This document shows positions 1 through 6,609 of a DNA stretch of 64,000 bases, in pieces. The notes under the pieces were generated by a model, which was not told where the DNA came from, did not search any database, and saw nothing but the letters and a program-made list of their open reading frames with translations. Origin of the DNA: Nonomuraea spiralis (GTDB taxonomy: Bacteria > Actinomycetota > Actinomycetes > Streptosporangiales > Streptosporangiaceae); the NCBI RefSeq assembly GCF_014648435.1, contig NZ_BMRC01000034.1, positions 21,624 through 85,623 on the forward strand. Reading direction: 5' to 3'. Numbering within the stretch: position 1 is the first letter of the stretch; each line of letters opens with the position of its first letter. The position numbers and the translations under genes are program-made.

Positions 1-165
1 GACGACCGGGTCGGGCGCCAGCAGCCCGGGGGCCGCGGCGCGCACCTTGGCCAGGGACGGCAGATGCAGCCCTGCGCCGGACCTGCCCATCCCGACGATG
101 AATGCGTGCAACATGCTGTCGAGCGCCTCTACTCCGTCGCGTTCTCGGCTTTCCGGCCCGCACAT
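1..165 (-). CDS. Gfo/Idh/MocA-type oxidoreductase, N-terminal part (runs off left edge)
   Basis: Only the first 38-55 codons are inside the window. They read FIVGMGRSGAGLHLPSLAK, a beta-alpha nucleotide-binding start with the glycine pattern and the GLHLP segment typical of Gfo/Idh/MocA NAD(P)-dependent oxidoreductases. ATG at 165 and ATG at 114 are both in frame. The 114 start has a GAGG stretch about 11 nt upstream and places the Rossmann strand at the N-terminus as is usual, so it may be the true one. A promoter-like region lies upstream at 200-242. The substrate cannot be inferred from this fragment. Confidence 0.55.
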   Translation of the reverse strand, partial: MCGPESRERDGVEALDSMLHAFIVGMGRSGAGLHLPSLAKVRAAAPGLLAPDPVV

Positions 166-199
166 TTCCCCGCCGGACGGACGACCTCATTGGCGCTTC

Positions 200-242
200 A
201 TTGTCGAATAACTTACCGTGACATGTCAATTACTTTAAGTTA
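200..242 (-). promoter_or_regulatory. Promoter with overlapping palindrome for the left-edge oxidoreductase
   Basis: On the minus strand a TTGACA -35 (224-229) is followed after 18 nt by GACAAT (200-205). The perfect 10-bp palindrome TGACATGTCA (219-228) overlaps the -35. Outer arms TAACTTA (209-215) and TAAGTTA (236-242) form a second inverted repeat around it. This AT-rich patch in GC-rich DNA looks like an operated promoter; the regulator is unknown. Confidence 0.45.
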
Positions 243-266
243 CAGAACACGTCCCGACCAGGCTCG

Positions 267-1139
267 CTACCGGGACATGAGGTCGCGGAGCGCCCCGGCG
301 ATCTCGGCGGGCGCCTCCTCTGCCATGAAGTGGCCGCAGGTGACCGTTCCGTGCCGCAGGTCGGGGGCCCAGGCCCGCCATAGCGCGGCGGCGTCGAAGC
401 CCAGGGCGGCGCCCCAGTCCTGCTGGAGCACGGTTACCGGCATGCGCAGCCGGTTGCCCGCCGCCAGGTCGGCGCGGTCGTGCTCTACGTCGATCCCGGC
501 CGAGGCGCGGCAGTCGGCCACGATCGACGGCACGGCGGCGCGGCAGGCGTCCAGGTACGCGGCCCGTACCTCGGCCGGGATGGCGGCGGGGTCGTTGGTC
601 CACAGGTCGAGGAAGTAGCCGAAGAAGGCGTCCGCGCTCGCGCCGATCAGCTGCTCGGGCAGGCCGGGCGGCTGGGCCATGAGGTAGAGGTGGAAGCCGA
701 CGGCGGCGGTGGTGCCGCGCATGGCGTCCCACATGTCCAGGGTCGGCAGCACGTCCAGGCAGGCCAGGTGGGTGACCGCCGCCGGGTGGTCGAGCCCGGC
801 GCGGAAGGCGACCAGGGCGCCGCGGTCGTGCCCGGCCAGGGCGAAGCGCTCGTGCCCCAGCGCCCCGGCCAGGGCCACGACGTCGGCGGCCATGGTCCGC
901 TTGGAGTAGACGGACGGGCTCGTCTCGGCCGGTTTGTCGCTGGCGCCGTAGCCGCGCAGGTCGGGGCAGATCACGGTGTGGTCGGCCGCGAGGTCGGCGG
1001 CGACGTGCCGCCACATCAGGTGGGTCTGCGGGAAGCCGTGCAGCAGGACGATCGGGCTGCCCGAGCCCCCGACGGCCGCGTTGAGCGTCACGCCGTCGGC
1101 GACGGGGACGCGGTGCTGGTCGAATCCGGGGATGGTCAT
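267..1139 (-). CDS. Alpha/beta hydrolase (haloacetate dehalogenase / epoxide hydrolase-like)
   Basis: A 290-aa alpha/beta-hydrolase with the oxyanion motif HGFPQTH (34-40), DLRGYG (60-65), an aspartate nucleophile in GHDRGA (Asp105) and the catalytic His in CGHF (His270). An Asp nucleophile places it with haloalkane/haloacetate dehalogenases and epoxide hydrolases. Compared with fluoroacetate dehalogenases, the second arginine after DRGA is replaced by Leu109, and the His-Trp halide pair reads His150-Leu151. True defluorinase activity is therefore doubtful and epoxide hydrolysis is as likely. ATG at 1139 is preceded by AGGAGGG. It is divergent from the BTAD regulator at 1227, which may control it. 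Confidence 0.8.
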   Translation of the reverse strand: MTIPGFDQHRVPVADGVTLNAAVGGSGSPIVLLHGFPQTHLMWRHVAADLAADHTVICPDLRGYGASDKPAETSPSVYSKRTMAADVVALAGALGHERFALAGHDRGALVAFRAGLDHPAAVTHLACLDVLPTLDMWDAMRGTTAAVGFHLYLMAQPPGLPEQLIGASADAFFGYFLDLWTNDPAAIPAEVRAAYLDACRAAVPSIVADCRASAGIDVEHDRADLAAGNRLRMPVTVLQQDWGAALGFDAAALWRAWAPDLRHGTVTCGHFMAEEAPAEIAGALRDLMSR

Positions 1140-1226
1140 GAGGTGCCCTCCTTACGTGGGTGTGCGAATCGCCTTCCAGCGTGCCGGGGGCGGATGAGCA
1201 TCCGGTGAGCAGGAAGGATGGGGGAC

Positions 1227-3146
1227 GTGTTCGGGGTACTGGGGCCGGTGGCGGCCTGGAACGACGAGGGTGAGCCGATCCCGCTGAAGGGGCCGCGGCA
1301 CCGTGCCGTGCTGGCCCGCCTGATCGTCGCCCGGCGCCGGGTCGTCCCGGTGACGCGCCTGGTGGCGGACCTGTGGGACGATCCGCCGCCCGACGCGGTG
1401 GGGGCGGTGCGCACGTTCGTGGCCGCCCTGCGCCGGGCCCTTGAGCCCGGCCGCCCGCCGCGTGCCCCGGCGCGGCTGCTGGTCACCGAGGGCCCCGGCT
1501 ACGCCCTGCGCGCCGCCCCCGACGCCGTCGACGCCTGGCGTTTCGAGCAGGCCGTCACCGGCGGGCCGCCGGAACCGGCCCGGCTGGAGGAGGCGCTCGG
1601 CTGGTGGCGCGGTCCCGCGTACGCCGAGTTCGCCGACGAGGGCTGGGCGCGGGCCGAACGTGCCCGCCTGACCGAGCTGCGGCTGCACGCCGTCGAACTG
1701 CGGGCCGAGGCGCGACTGGCGCTGGGCCGGGCCGCGGAGACCGTGCCCGACCTGGACTCGCACGTCGCCGAGCACCCCTGGCGCGAGGACGCCTGGCGGC
1801 TGCTGGCCCTCGCCCTGTACCGGACCGGCCGCCAGGGGGACGCGCTCGCGGTGCTGCGCCGGGCGCGGGCGCTCCTCGTCGAGCAGCTCGGCGTGGACCC
1901 CGGGCCCCGGCTGCGCCGCCTGGAGTCGGACATCCTCCGCCAGGACCGCGGGCTCGCCGCCCCCGCCGACGCCACGGCCCGGGTGTGGGCGCAGGCGGCC
2001 GAGGCGTACGACCGTACGGTGGGGGCCGGGGCGCGGGCGCGGCTGGAGTCGACGGTCGGCCTGCTGCGCAACCTCGCGGTGACCGGGGGCGGCGGCCTGG
2101 AGGCGGCCCGGGATCACCGCATCGCGGCCGTCGCGGCGGCCGAGGAGCTGGGCGACCCGGAGCTGACCGCCCGCGTGATCGGCGCCTACGACGTGCCGGC
2201 GATCTGGACCAGGTCGGACGACCCCGAGCAGGCGGCCCGGCTCGCCGCCGCCGCTGAACGCACCCTGGCCGCCCTTCCGCCCGACGGTCCCGAGGCGGCG
2301 CGGGCGCGGCTGCTGGCCACGATCGCCGTCGAGTCGCGCGGCGCCCGGTCGTCCCGGGGGCGGGAGGCCGCGGCGGAGGCCGAGCGGATCGCCCGGCGTC
2401 TCGACGACCCCGCGCTGCTGGCGTTCGCGCTCAACGGGGTGTTCATGCAGGCGTTCGAACGGGCGGGGCTGGCGGCGTACCGGGACGGGATCGGGGCGGA
2501 GCTGGTGGCGTTGTCGTCCCGGCACGGGCTGGTCACCTTCGAGGTGCTCGGGCACCTGATCCGCCTTCAGGCGCGCGGCGCGCTCGGCGACTTCGAGGCC
2601 GCCGACGGGCACGCGTCCGCCGCCGACCGCCTGGCCGGACGGAACGAGTTGCCGCTGGTCAGCGTGTTCACCGACTGGTACCGAGTGTTGCGGGCGGCCG
2701 CCTGCGGCGGGGGCACGGCGGCGGAGGAGGAGGCGGCGTACCGGACGGTCGCGGCCCGGCTGGACGACGTCGGCATGCCCGGTCTGCGGGGCGGGCTGCT
2801 GCCGCTCGCCCTGCTGTCCGTACGGGTGCGGCACGGGCTGCTCGCGCCGGTCGAGGCGGATTGGGGGCCGTACGAGCCTTGGGCCCGGCCGCTCGTACTG
2901 CTGGCCGAGGAACGCGGGGCGGAGGCCGCCGACGCGCTCCACGGGATCCCGAACCCGCCCCCCGACCTGCTGTTCGAGGCCATGTGGTGCCTGACCGCGC
3001 GGGCCGCCGTCGCGGTCGGCGACGGCGTGACGGCGGCCCGCGCCCGGCGTGCGCTCGAACCTGCGGCGGCGGAGCTGGCGGGGGCGGGCAGCGGACTGAT
3101 CACGCTGGGCCCGGTCGCGGGCTTCCTCGCCGAGCTCGGGACCTGA
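1227..3146 (+). CDS. BTAD-domain (SARP/AfsR-like) transcriptional regulator
   Basis: About 639 aa. Residues 1-95 form an OmpR-type winged helix (FGVLGP start, LKGPRHRAVLARL, LVADLWDD). About 95-240 is a bacterial transcriptional activator domain rich in TPR-like helices (HPWREDAWRLLALALYRTGR). The C-terminal 380 residues are Ala/Arg-rich helical repeats with no Walker A motif, so this is not a full AfsR with an NTPase. GTG at 1227 has AGGAAGG at 1211-1217 with 9-nt spacing, whereas the in-frame ATG at 1218 touches that sequence; I therefore prefer 1227. It is divergent from the hydrolase and is the nearest SARP-like gene to the peptide locus at 3.7-7.9 kb. Confidence 0.8.
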   Translation: MFGVLGPVAAWNDEGEPIPLKGPRHRAVLARLIVARRRVVPVTRLVADLWDDPPPDAVGAVRTFVAALRRALEPGRPPRAPARLLVTEGPGYALRAAPDAVDAWRFEQAVTGGPPEPARLEEALGWWRGPAYAEFADEGWARAERARLTELRLHAVELRAEARLALGRAAETVPDLDSHVAEHPWREDAWRLLALALYRTGRQGDALAVLRRARALLVEQLGVDPGPRLRRLESDILRQDRGLAAPADATARVWAQAAEAYDRTVGAGARARLESTVGLLRNLAVTGGGGLEAARDHRIAAVAAAEELGDPELTARVIGAYDVPAIWTRSDDPEQAARLAAAAERTLAALPPDGPEAARARLLATIAVESRGARSSRGREAAAEAERIARRLDDPALLAFALNGVFMQAFERAGLAAYRDGIGAELVALSSRHGLVTFEVLGHLIRLQARGALGDFEAADGHASAADRLAGRNELPLVSVFTDWYRVLRAAACGGGTAAEEEAAYRTVAARLDDVGMPGLRGGLLPLALLSVRVRHGLLAPVEADWGPYEPWARPLVLLAEERGAEAADALHGIPNPPPDLLFEAMWCLTARAAVAVGDGVTAARARRALEPAAAELAGAGSGLITLGPVAGFLAELGT

Positions 3147-3220
3147 TCGGACTGCCCGGGACCTGACGGGACTGCTCGGGACCTGATCGGACTGCCCGGG
3201 ACCTGATCGGATTGTCGGTG
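3141..3220. repeat. 20-bp tandem repeat, four copies, spanning a stop codon
   Basis: Four head-to-tail 20-mers (3141, 3161, 3181, 3201) share the pattern ACCTGATCGGACTGCCCGGG, with the second and fourth copies diverged. The TGA stop of the BTAD gene (3144-3146) lies inside the first copy. A half copy (CGAGCTCGGG) precedes it in coding sequence. It fills most of the gap to the thioesterase gene. Confidence 0.9.
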
Positions 3221-3232
3221 GGCGCCTGTTGA

Positions 3233-3682
3233 ATGGGGCGCATGACGGCGGACGCGGGCAGGCGTGGGATGTTCTGGGACATGCTGGCGGGCAAGGCGCC
3301 GCCACCGCCCGCGGCGGCGCTGCTCGGCTGGGAGCTCGTCGCGGTCGATCCGGAGGCGGGCACGATCGAGGTGGCGTTCGCGGCGGGCGAGCAGTTCACC
3401 AACCCGGTCGGCGTGATCCAGGGCGGCTTCCTGGCCGCGATGCTCGACGACACTTTGGGGCCCGCGCTGGTGGCGACGCTGCCGGAGGACCGGTTCGCGC
3501 CGACCCTCGACCTCCACGTGCAGTTCCTGCGGCCCGCGCGGCCCGGCCGGCTCGTCGGGCGGGGGCGGGTGGTCAGGCGCGGCAAGGACGTGTGCTTCCT
3601 CGCGGGCGAACTCCTCGACCCCGAGGGCGGGCTCGTGGCCACGGCGACCGCGACCGTCATCGTCCGGGCCGTCGGCCGGTGA
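3233..3682 (+). CDS. PaaI-family hotdog thioesterase
   Basis: A 149-aa single-domain hotdog protein. NPVGVIQGGFLAAMLDDTLG around residues 60-80 matches the PaaI/YdiI pattern of a G-rich turn then a helix carrying the catalytic acid. LDLHVQFLRPARPG gives the long strand that follows. These enzymes hydrolyse acyl- or aryl-CoA thioesters; the substrate here is not known. ATG 3233 and ATG 3242 are both possible starts and neither has a strong ribosome binding site. It lies downstream of the BTAD gene across the 20-bp repeats, and ends 7 bp from the end of the convergent 38-aa peptide gene. Confidence 0.8.
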   Translation: MGRMTADAGRRGMFWDMLAGKAPPPPAAALLGWELVAVDPEAGTIEVAFAAGEQFTNPVGVIQGGFLAAMLDDTLGPALVATLPEDRFAPTLDLHVQFLRPARPGRLVGRGRVVRRGKDVCFLAGELLDPEGGLVATATATVIVRAVGR

Positions 3683-3688
3683 GCCGGG

Positions 3689-3805
3689 TTACGGCAGGGC
3701 GTCGATGACGGCGTCGCGCCAGTCGTAGTTGGCCCACATGCCGCCGTTGACGGCCGCGAGCTCGTCGTCGTCGAGCTCGCGGGCGCCGGTTCCGAAGTCG
3801 TTCAT
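3689..3805 (-). CDS. Double-glycine leader peptide (putative RiPP or bacteriocin precursor)
   Basis: A 38-aa ORF, too short for most gene finders. GAGGGGG sits about 10 nt before ATG 3805. The leader ELDDDELAAVNGG is a classic acidic double-Gly leader with GG at 21-22. The remaining 16 residues start MWANYDWRD and end DALP: two Trp, one Tyr, three Asp, and no Ser, Thr, Cys or Lys. That composition argues against lanthionine or omega-ester crosslinking and for an unmodified or unknown type of peptide. It lies on the same strand and downstream of the ATP-grasp peptide operon and the SUKH gene. No peptidase-transporter gene is seen nearby. Confidence 0.6.
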   Translation of the reverse strand: MNDFGTGARELDDDELAAVNGGMWANYDWRDAVIDALP

Positions 3806-3841
3806 GTCGGGTGTCCCCCTCTTTCTCGTGGTGAGATGTGC

Positions 3842-3919
3842 TCACTCAAGGTCGCAGGAGGCACTCGGCGACGTCTTGCTGATCTCCAGGGGCGGGCGGC
3901 GTACGGACTCGGGGGTCAC
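3842..3919 (-). CDS. Possible 25-aa translationally coupled peptide
   Basis: GTG at 3919 overlaps the TGA of the membrane ORF (3916-3918) as GTGA and opens a 25-codon frame ending in LEISKTSPSASCDLE. There is no independent ribosome binding site, so it would depend on coupling. It lies 36 bp upstream of the 38-aa peptide gene. I do not recognise the sequence; chance is a real alternative. Confidence 0.2.
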   Translation of the reverse strand: MTPESVRRPPLEISKTSPSASCDLE

Positions 3920-4182
3920 TGAACGAGCAGCGAGGCGACGCCGAAGAGCCCGAGCGCGGCGCCGATGGTGAGGACCCGGGTGCGGACGGAGACGTGCGGC
4001 ATGGTCACCCAGGCCGCCGCCGGATAGGCGATCAGGCCGCTGAACAGGACGAGCGCGAGGCCGGCGCCGACGTCGGCCGACATGATCACCAGGGCCGCCT
4101 GCCAGATCGCCACCAGGTACGCGGCGGCGGCCAGGGCGATCTGCCACGACGGGCGCAGATCTCCGGATAATTCCTGTCGATG
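3916..4182 (-). CDS. Small membrane protein, start uncertain
   Basis: The frame from about 4182 to the TGA at 3916 encodes about 88 residues with three clear hydrophobic spans (IALAAAAYLVAIWQAALVIM, GLALVLFSGLIAYPAAAWV, VLTIGAALGLFGVASLL). No ATG, GTG or TTG is available between the SUKH stop codon and the first span. GTG 4113 or ATG 4083 would cut off part or all of that span. It may use a rare CTG start, be read by reinitiation, or be a 5'-damaged gene. I do not recognise the family. Confidence 0.4.
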   Translation of the reverse strand, partial: HRQELSGDLRPSWQIALAAAAYLVAIWQAALVIMSADVGAGLALVLFSGLIAYPAAAWVTMPHVSVRTRVLTIGAALGLFGVASLLVQ

Positions 4183-4194
4183 GGCCCGTCCGGC

Positions 4195-4244
4195 GGGCTT
4201 CGGGGGCTTGGGCTGCCGGGGGCTTTGGTGGGCTTTTGGTGGGG
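4195..4244 (+). other. G-tract array with canonical G-quadruplex motif
   Basis: The plus strand carries G-runs at 4195-4197, 4202-4206, 4210-4212 and 4218-4222 with loops of 4, 3 and 5 nt, then further runs at 4230-4232 and 4241-4244. This satisfies the usual G3+N1-7 quadruplex pattern. It lies immediately after the SUKH gene stop and before the small membrane ORF, on the template strand of these minus-strand genes. Confidence 0.6.
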
Positions 4245-5561
4245 TCAGAGGATGTTCCAGGTCAGTTCGCCGGCTACTGCCTTGGGTTTCCAGTAGCCGA
4301 TGGTGCCGTCGTTCTCCAGGGCGTCGGCGGTCGTCTTCAGGAGGGCGTAGTAGGAGCGGATGCGGAGGTCGCCGGGCGTGAAGTTCATGATGTCCTCGTT
4401 GTCGGTCTCGCCGACGTCGTGGCGTACCGAGTCGATCACGAGGTGGTTGCCGGAGCCGTCGTAGCCGACGGGGATCATGCGGCCGTCCCACCAGTCCGTA
4501 CGCGGGTCGCCGTTCTCCACCTCGTCGATGTCGTCGCTCTCGCACAGGTCACGCCAGGTGTCCCGGATCCCCCGTACGTCCTCGTCCAGGTAGCCCAGGA
4601 AACCGAAGGCCCAGGGGGCGTCGGACATGACGGTTCCGTTGTGCCGCAGCAGCGAGGCCCGCAGGTCGTCGGGGAACGACAGGCCCATCTGGGCCTCGGC
4701 CACCGCGATGGTCGTGGCCTTGCCCGGTCTGCCGAGCGTGCGGTAGCTCTTGGGGGCGTTGGACTTCAGCCACGTCTCGATGCGCCGCCATTGCCGGTTG
4801 ACCGCCCGGGTCACCTTCGCGTCGATCTTCCGTACGCGCGGCTCGGCCCTTCGGGGGTGGCAGTCGGCGTCGGACGCCGCCGTCCGCGGGACGAGCGGCG
4901 TCTGCTGCGGTTCGGTGACCTCGCCCGTCTCGACCGGCATCGGCTCGGTGTCCGGTGCCCAGCCGACGCCCAGTCCCCACTCGCCGACAGTGTCCGATTG
5001 GATGTCCGAGTCGGCGCCCGATTCGACGTCCGCCACGCAGCGGACGGCGGCGTCGGGGTAGATCCGCGCACAGTTCTCCAGTCCCAGCTCGGTCAGGTAG
5101 TCCCCGCCCTTGGAGAACACCGCCGCCTCCAGGACCTGCGTACCTCCCGCCAGCACGGCGAGCGCGAGCCCCGCCACGGCCCACCGGCGTCGGCGGCGGG
5201 TGGCGGAGTCGTTCGGCCTCAGCCATCGGCGGAGGGCGGCGGGGGCGTCGGCGAAGGTCGCTGAGTGGGTGGTGTAGCGCTCGATGTCCCGTGCCGTCGG
5301 TGTTCCGAGGATCGGGGTGGGGGGCCACGGCGCCGCGTGCCCGGCCGCGCCGCCCGCCGCCCCGGCGTCCCGGCCCGAGGCCGACCGGTCCCGATCCCGC
5401 TCCGAAGCCGGCCGGTCCCGGTCCAGAGGCGGCCGGGCTCGTTCGGGGGGTGTGGGCTGTCGTGAGCGGCGAGCGAGCAGGATCGTCGCGGCCACCGCCG
5501 TCGCGGCCACCGCCGCCGAGAGGGCCCACCATAAGTGTCGAGAGGGGATCATCCGCCGCAC
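4245..5561 (-). CDS. SMI1/KNR4 (SUKH) family membrane protein
   Basis: A 438-aa protein. Two predicted membrane helices (about 11-30 and 127-144) flank a charged Arg/Asp/Pro-rich stretch. The C-terminal part (about 255-430) has SUKH features: AEAQMGLSFPDDLRASLLRHNG, WAFGFLGYLDEDV, and DGRMIPVGYDGSGNHLVID. SUKH proteins are often immunity proteins of toxin systems, but many are unlinked to toxins. Start is GTG 5561 or ATG 5552. It follows the peptide-maturation operon on the same strand after a stem-loop region and could be its self-protection gene; that is inference. Confidence 0.7.
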   Translation of the reverse strand: MRRMIPSRHLWWALSAAVAATAVAATILLARRSRQPTPPERARPPLDRDRPASERDRDRSASGRDAGAAGGAAGHAAPWPPTPILGTPTARDIERYTTHSATFADAPAALRRWLRPNDSATRRRRRWAVAGLALAVLAGGTQVLEAAVFSKGGDYLTELGLENCARIYPDAAVRCVADVESGADSDIQSDTVGEWGLGVGWAPDTEPMPVETGEVTEPQQTPLVPRTAASDADCHPRRAEPRVRKIDAKVTRAVNRQWRRIETWLKSNAPKSYRTLGRPGKATTIAVAEAQMGLSFPDDLRASLLRHNGTVMSDAPWAFGFLGYLDEDVRGIRDTWRDLCESDDIDEVENGDPRTDWWDGRMIPVGYDGSGNHLVIDSVRHDVGETDNEDIMNFTPGDLRIRSYYALLKTTADALENDGTIGYWKPKAVAGELTWNIL

Positions 5562-5595
5562 CTGCGGCAGAGTACCGAACTAGGCCGACATCTCC

Positions 5596-5637
5596 TGGCG
5601 AATCACGCCAAGAGGGGCGGCACGGGTTGTGCCGCCC
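5596..5637 (-). terminator. Double stem-loop at end of peptide-maturation operon
   Basis: Two adjacent hairpins: TGGCG/CGCCA (5596-5610), and GGGCGGCAC with loop GGGTT and GTGCCGCCC (5615-5637, 9 bp perfect). They lie directly after the PpiC-related gene stop. There is no U-tract, as is common in actinomycetes. Confidence 0.55.
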
Positions 5638-5640
5638 AGG

Positions 5641-6609
5641 TCAGAGCCAGTGCCAGGTGATCCGCGCCTCGCGGGCGGCGTCGGCCAGCCACTGTTCGAA
5701 GGCGGCCGCGCCGGCGGCCTCGATCGTGGCGTCGTCCGTCACGGCCTCCTGCCGGTCGAGGACCCGGCCGGTCAGGAAACCACCCTCGTACGGCACCGGG
5801 CCGGCCGACCCGCCGGCCGGAACCTCCCGCAGCGGTACGGGCAGCTCGCCGGCCCAGGTCCGGGCTCTCGTGAGCCGCAGGTCCCACCGGTCACCGAGGG
5901 AGCCGTCGAGCTCCGCGGCCTCGATCGGCTCGTCCGACAGCGCCCACATGGCCCGTACCTGGGCGAACCGGTCACGATGGCCGTCCAGGTACGCGGGGGC
6001 CAGCTCGGCGCGCTTCCTCGCGCGGAACCGCTGGTCCTTGGCGGTCAGGGTCATGTGGTCGTGGAACGCCTCGGCGCTCATGCCCATCCGTTCCAGCCAC
6101 TCCAGCATCGCCGCCTGGCTGGTGAGGCCGCGCCGCCTGCGGAAGCCGTCCGCGGCGGCCTGGATCTCCGCCAGCCCGATGTCCTCACGCTCGGCGGCGT
6201 TCCGCAGGACGCAGAACCGGACCAGCTCCTCCTGCGGCGACAACCCGGGACGCGTGAGCGAACGCAGCATGAGCATCGCCTCGGACACCGAGACGTGCGT
6301 CCCGTCCACGGTCAGCACATAACCGGCGGCCCAGTGGGTCGAATGGTCGACCAGCCAGGACGTGCCGTCGTCGCCCTGCACGCCGAGCATGATGGTGCCG
6401 CCCGACGGGTCGTCGATCAGCAGGTCGTAGTCGACGACCGGCGATCCAGGACGCGGACTGGTCACGAGCTGCGCTTCGAGCAGCGGATGCGCTTCGGCCC
6501 AGGCGGCGGCGGTGCGGTGGGCCGCCTCCACGGCCGTACGCCGGCGGGTGAGCCCGCGCAGCAGGTTGACGCCGCTTTCGAGGGCCGGGCCGAGGGAGAG
6601 TTGAGTCAT
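5641..6609 (-). CDS. PpiC-related putative peptide maturation protein (TIGR04500-like)
   Basis: 322 aa from ATG 6609, which overlaps the TGA of the ATP-grasp gene as ATGA. The middle (about 115-210) resembles the N-terminal SurA/PpiC helical domain: LSPQEELVRFCVLRNAAERE, then LTSQAAMLEWLERMGMS. The C-terminus ends WLADAAREARITWHWL, a pattern recalled from the PpiC-related proteins that accompany ATP-grasp peptide ligases. A longer reading back to 6702 would lie within the ligase gene and is unlikely. Its role, perhaps as chaperone, isomerase or partner for precursor binding, is unproven. Confidence 0.65.
   Translation of the reverse strand: MTQLSLGPALESGVNLLRGLTRRRTAVEAAHRTAAAWAEAHPLLEAQLVTSPRPGSPVVDYDLLIDDPSGGTIMLGVQGDDGTSWLVDHSTHWAAGYVLTVDGTHVSVSEAMLMLRSLTRPGLSPQEELVRFCVLRNAAEREDIGLAEIQAAADGFRRRRGLTSQAAMLEWLERMGMSAEAFHDHMTLTAKDQRFRARKRAELAPAYLDGHRDRFAQVRAMWALSDEPIEAAELDGSLGDRWDLRLTRARTWAGELPVPLREVPAGGSAGPVPYEGGFLTGRVLDRQEAVTDDATIEAAGAAAFEQWLADAAREARITWHWL

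Noticed and set aside
235..1014. Long Arg/Pro/Gly-rich frame on the minus strand overlapping the hydrolase gene
   Set aside because: It is the out-of-frame shadow of the alpha/beta hydrolase and has no domain-like composition or ribosome binding site.
1152..3305. 717-codon minus-strand frame opposite the BTAD regulator
   Set aside because: Antisense shadow of a high-GC gene; its translation is Arg/Gly/Pro filler, while the plus frame has clear BTAD motifs.
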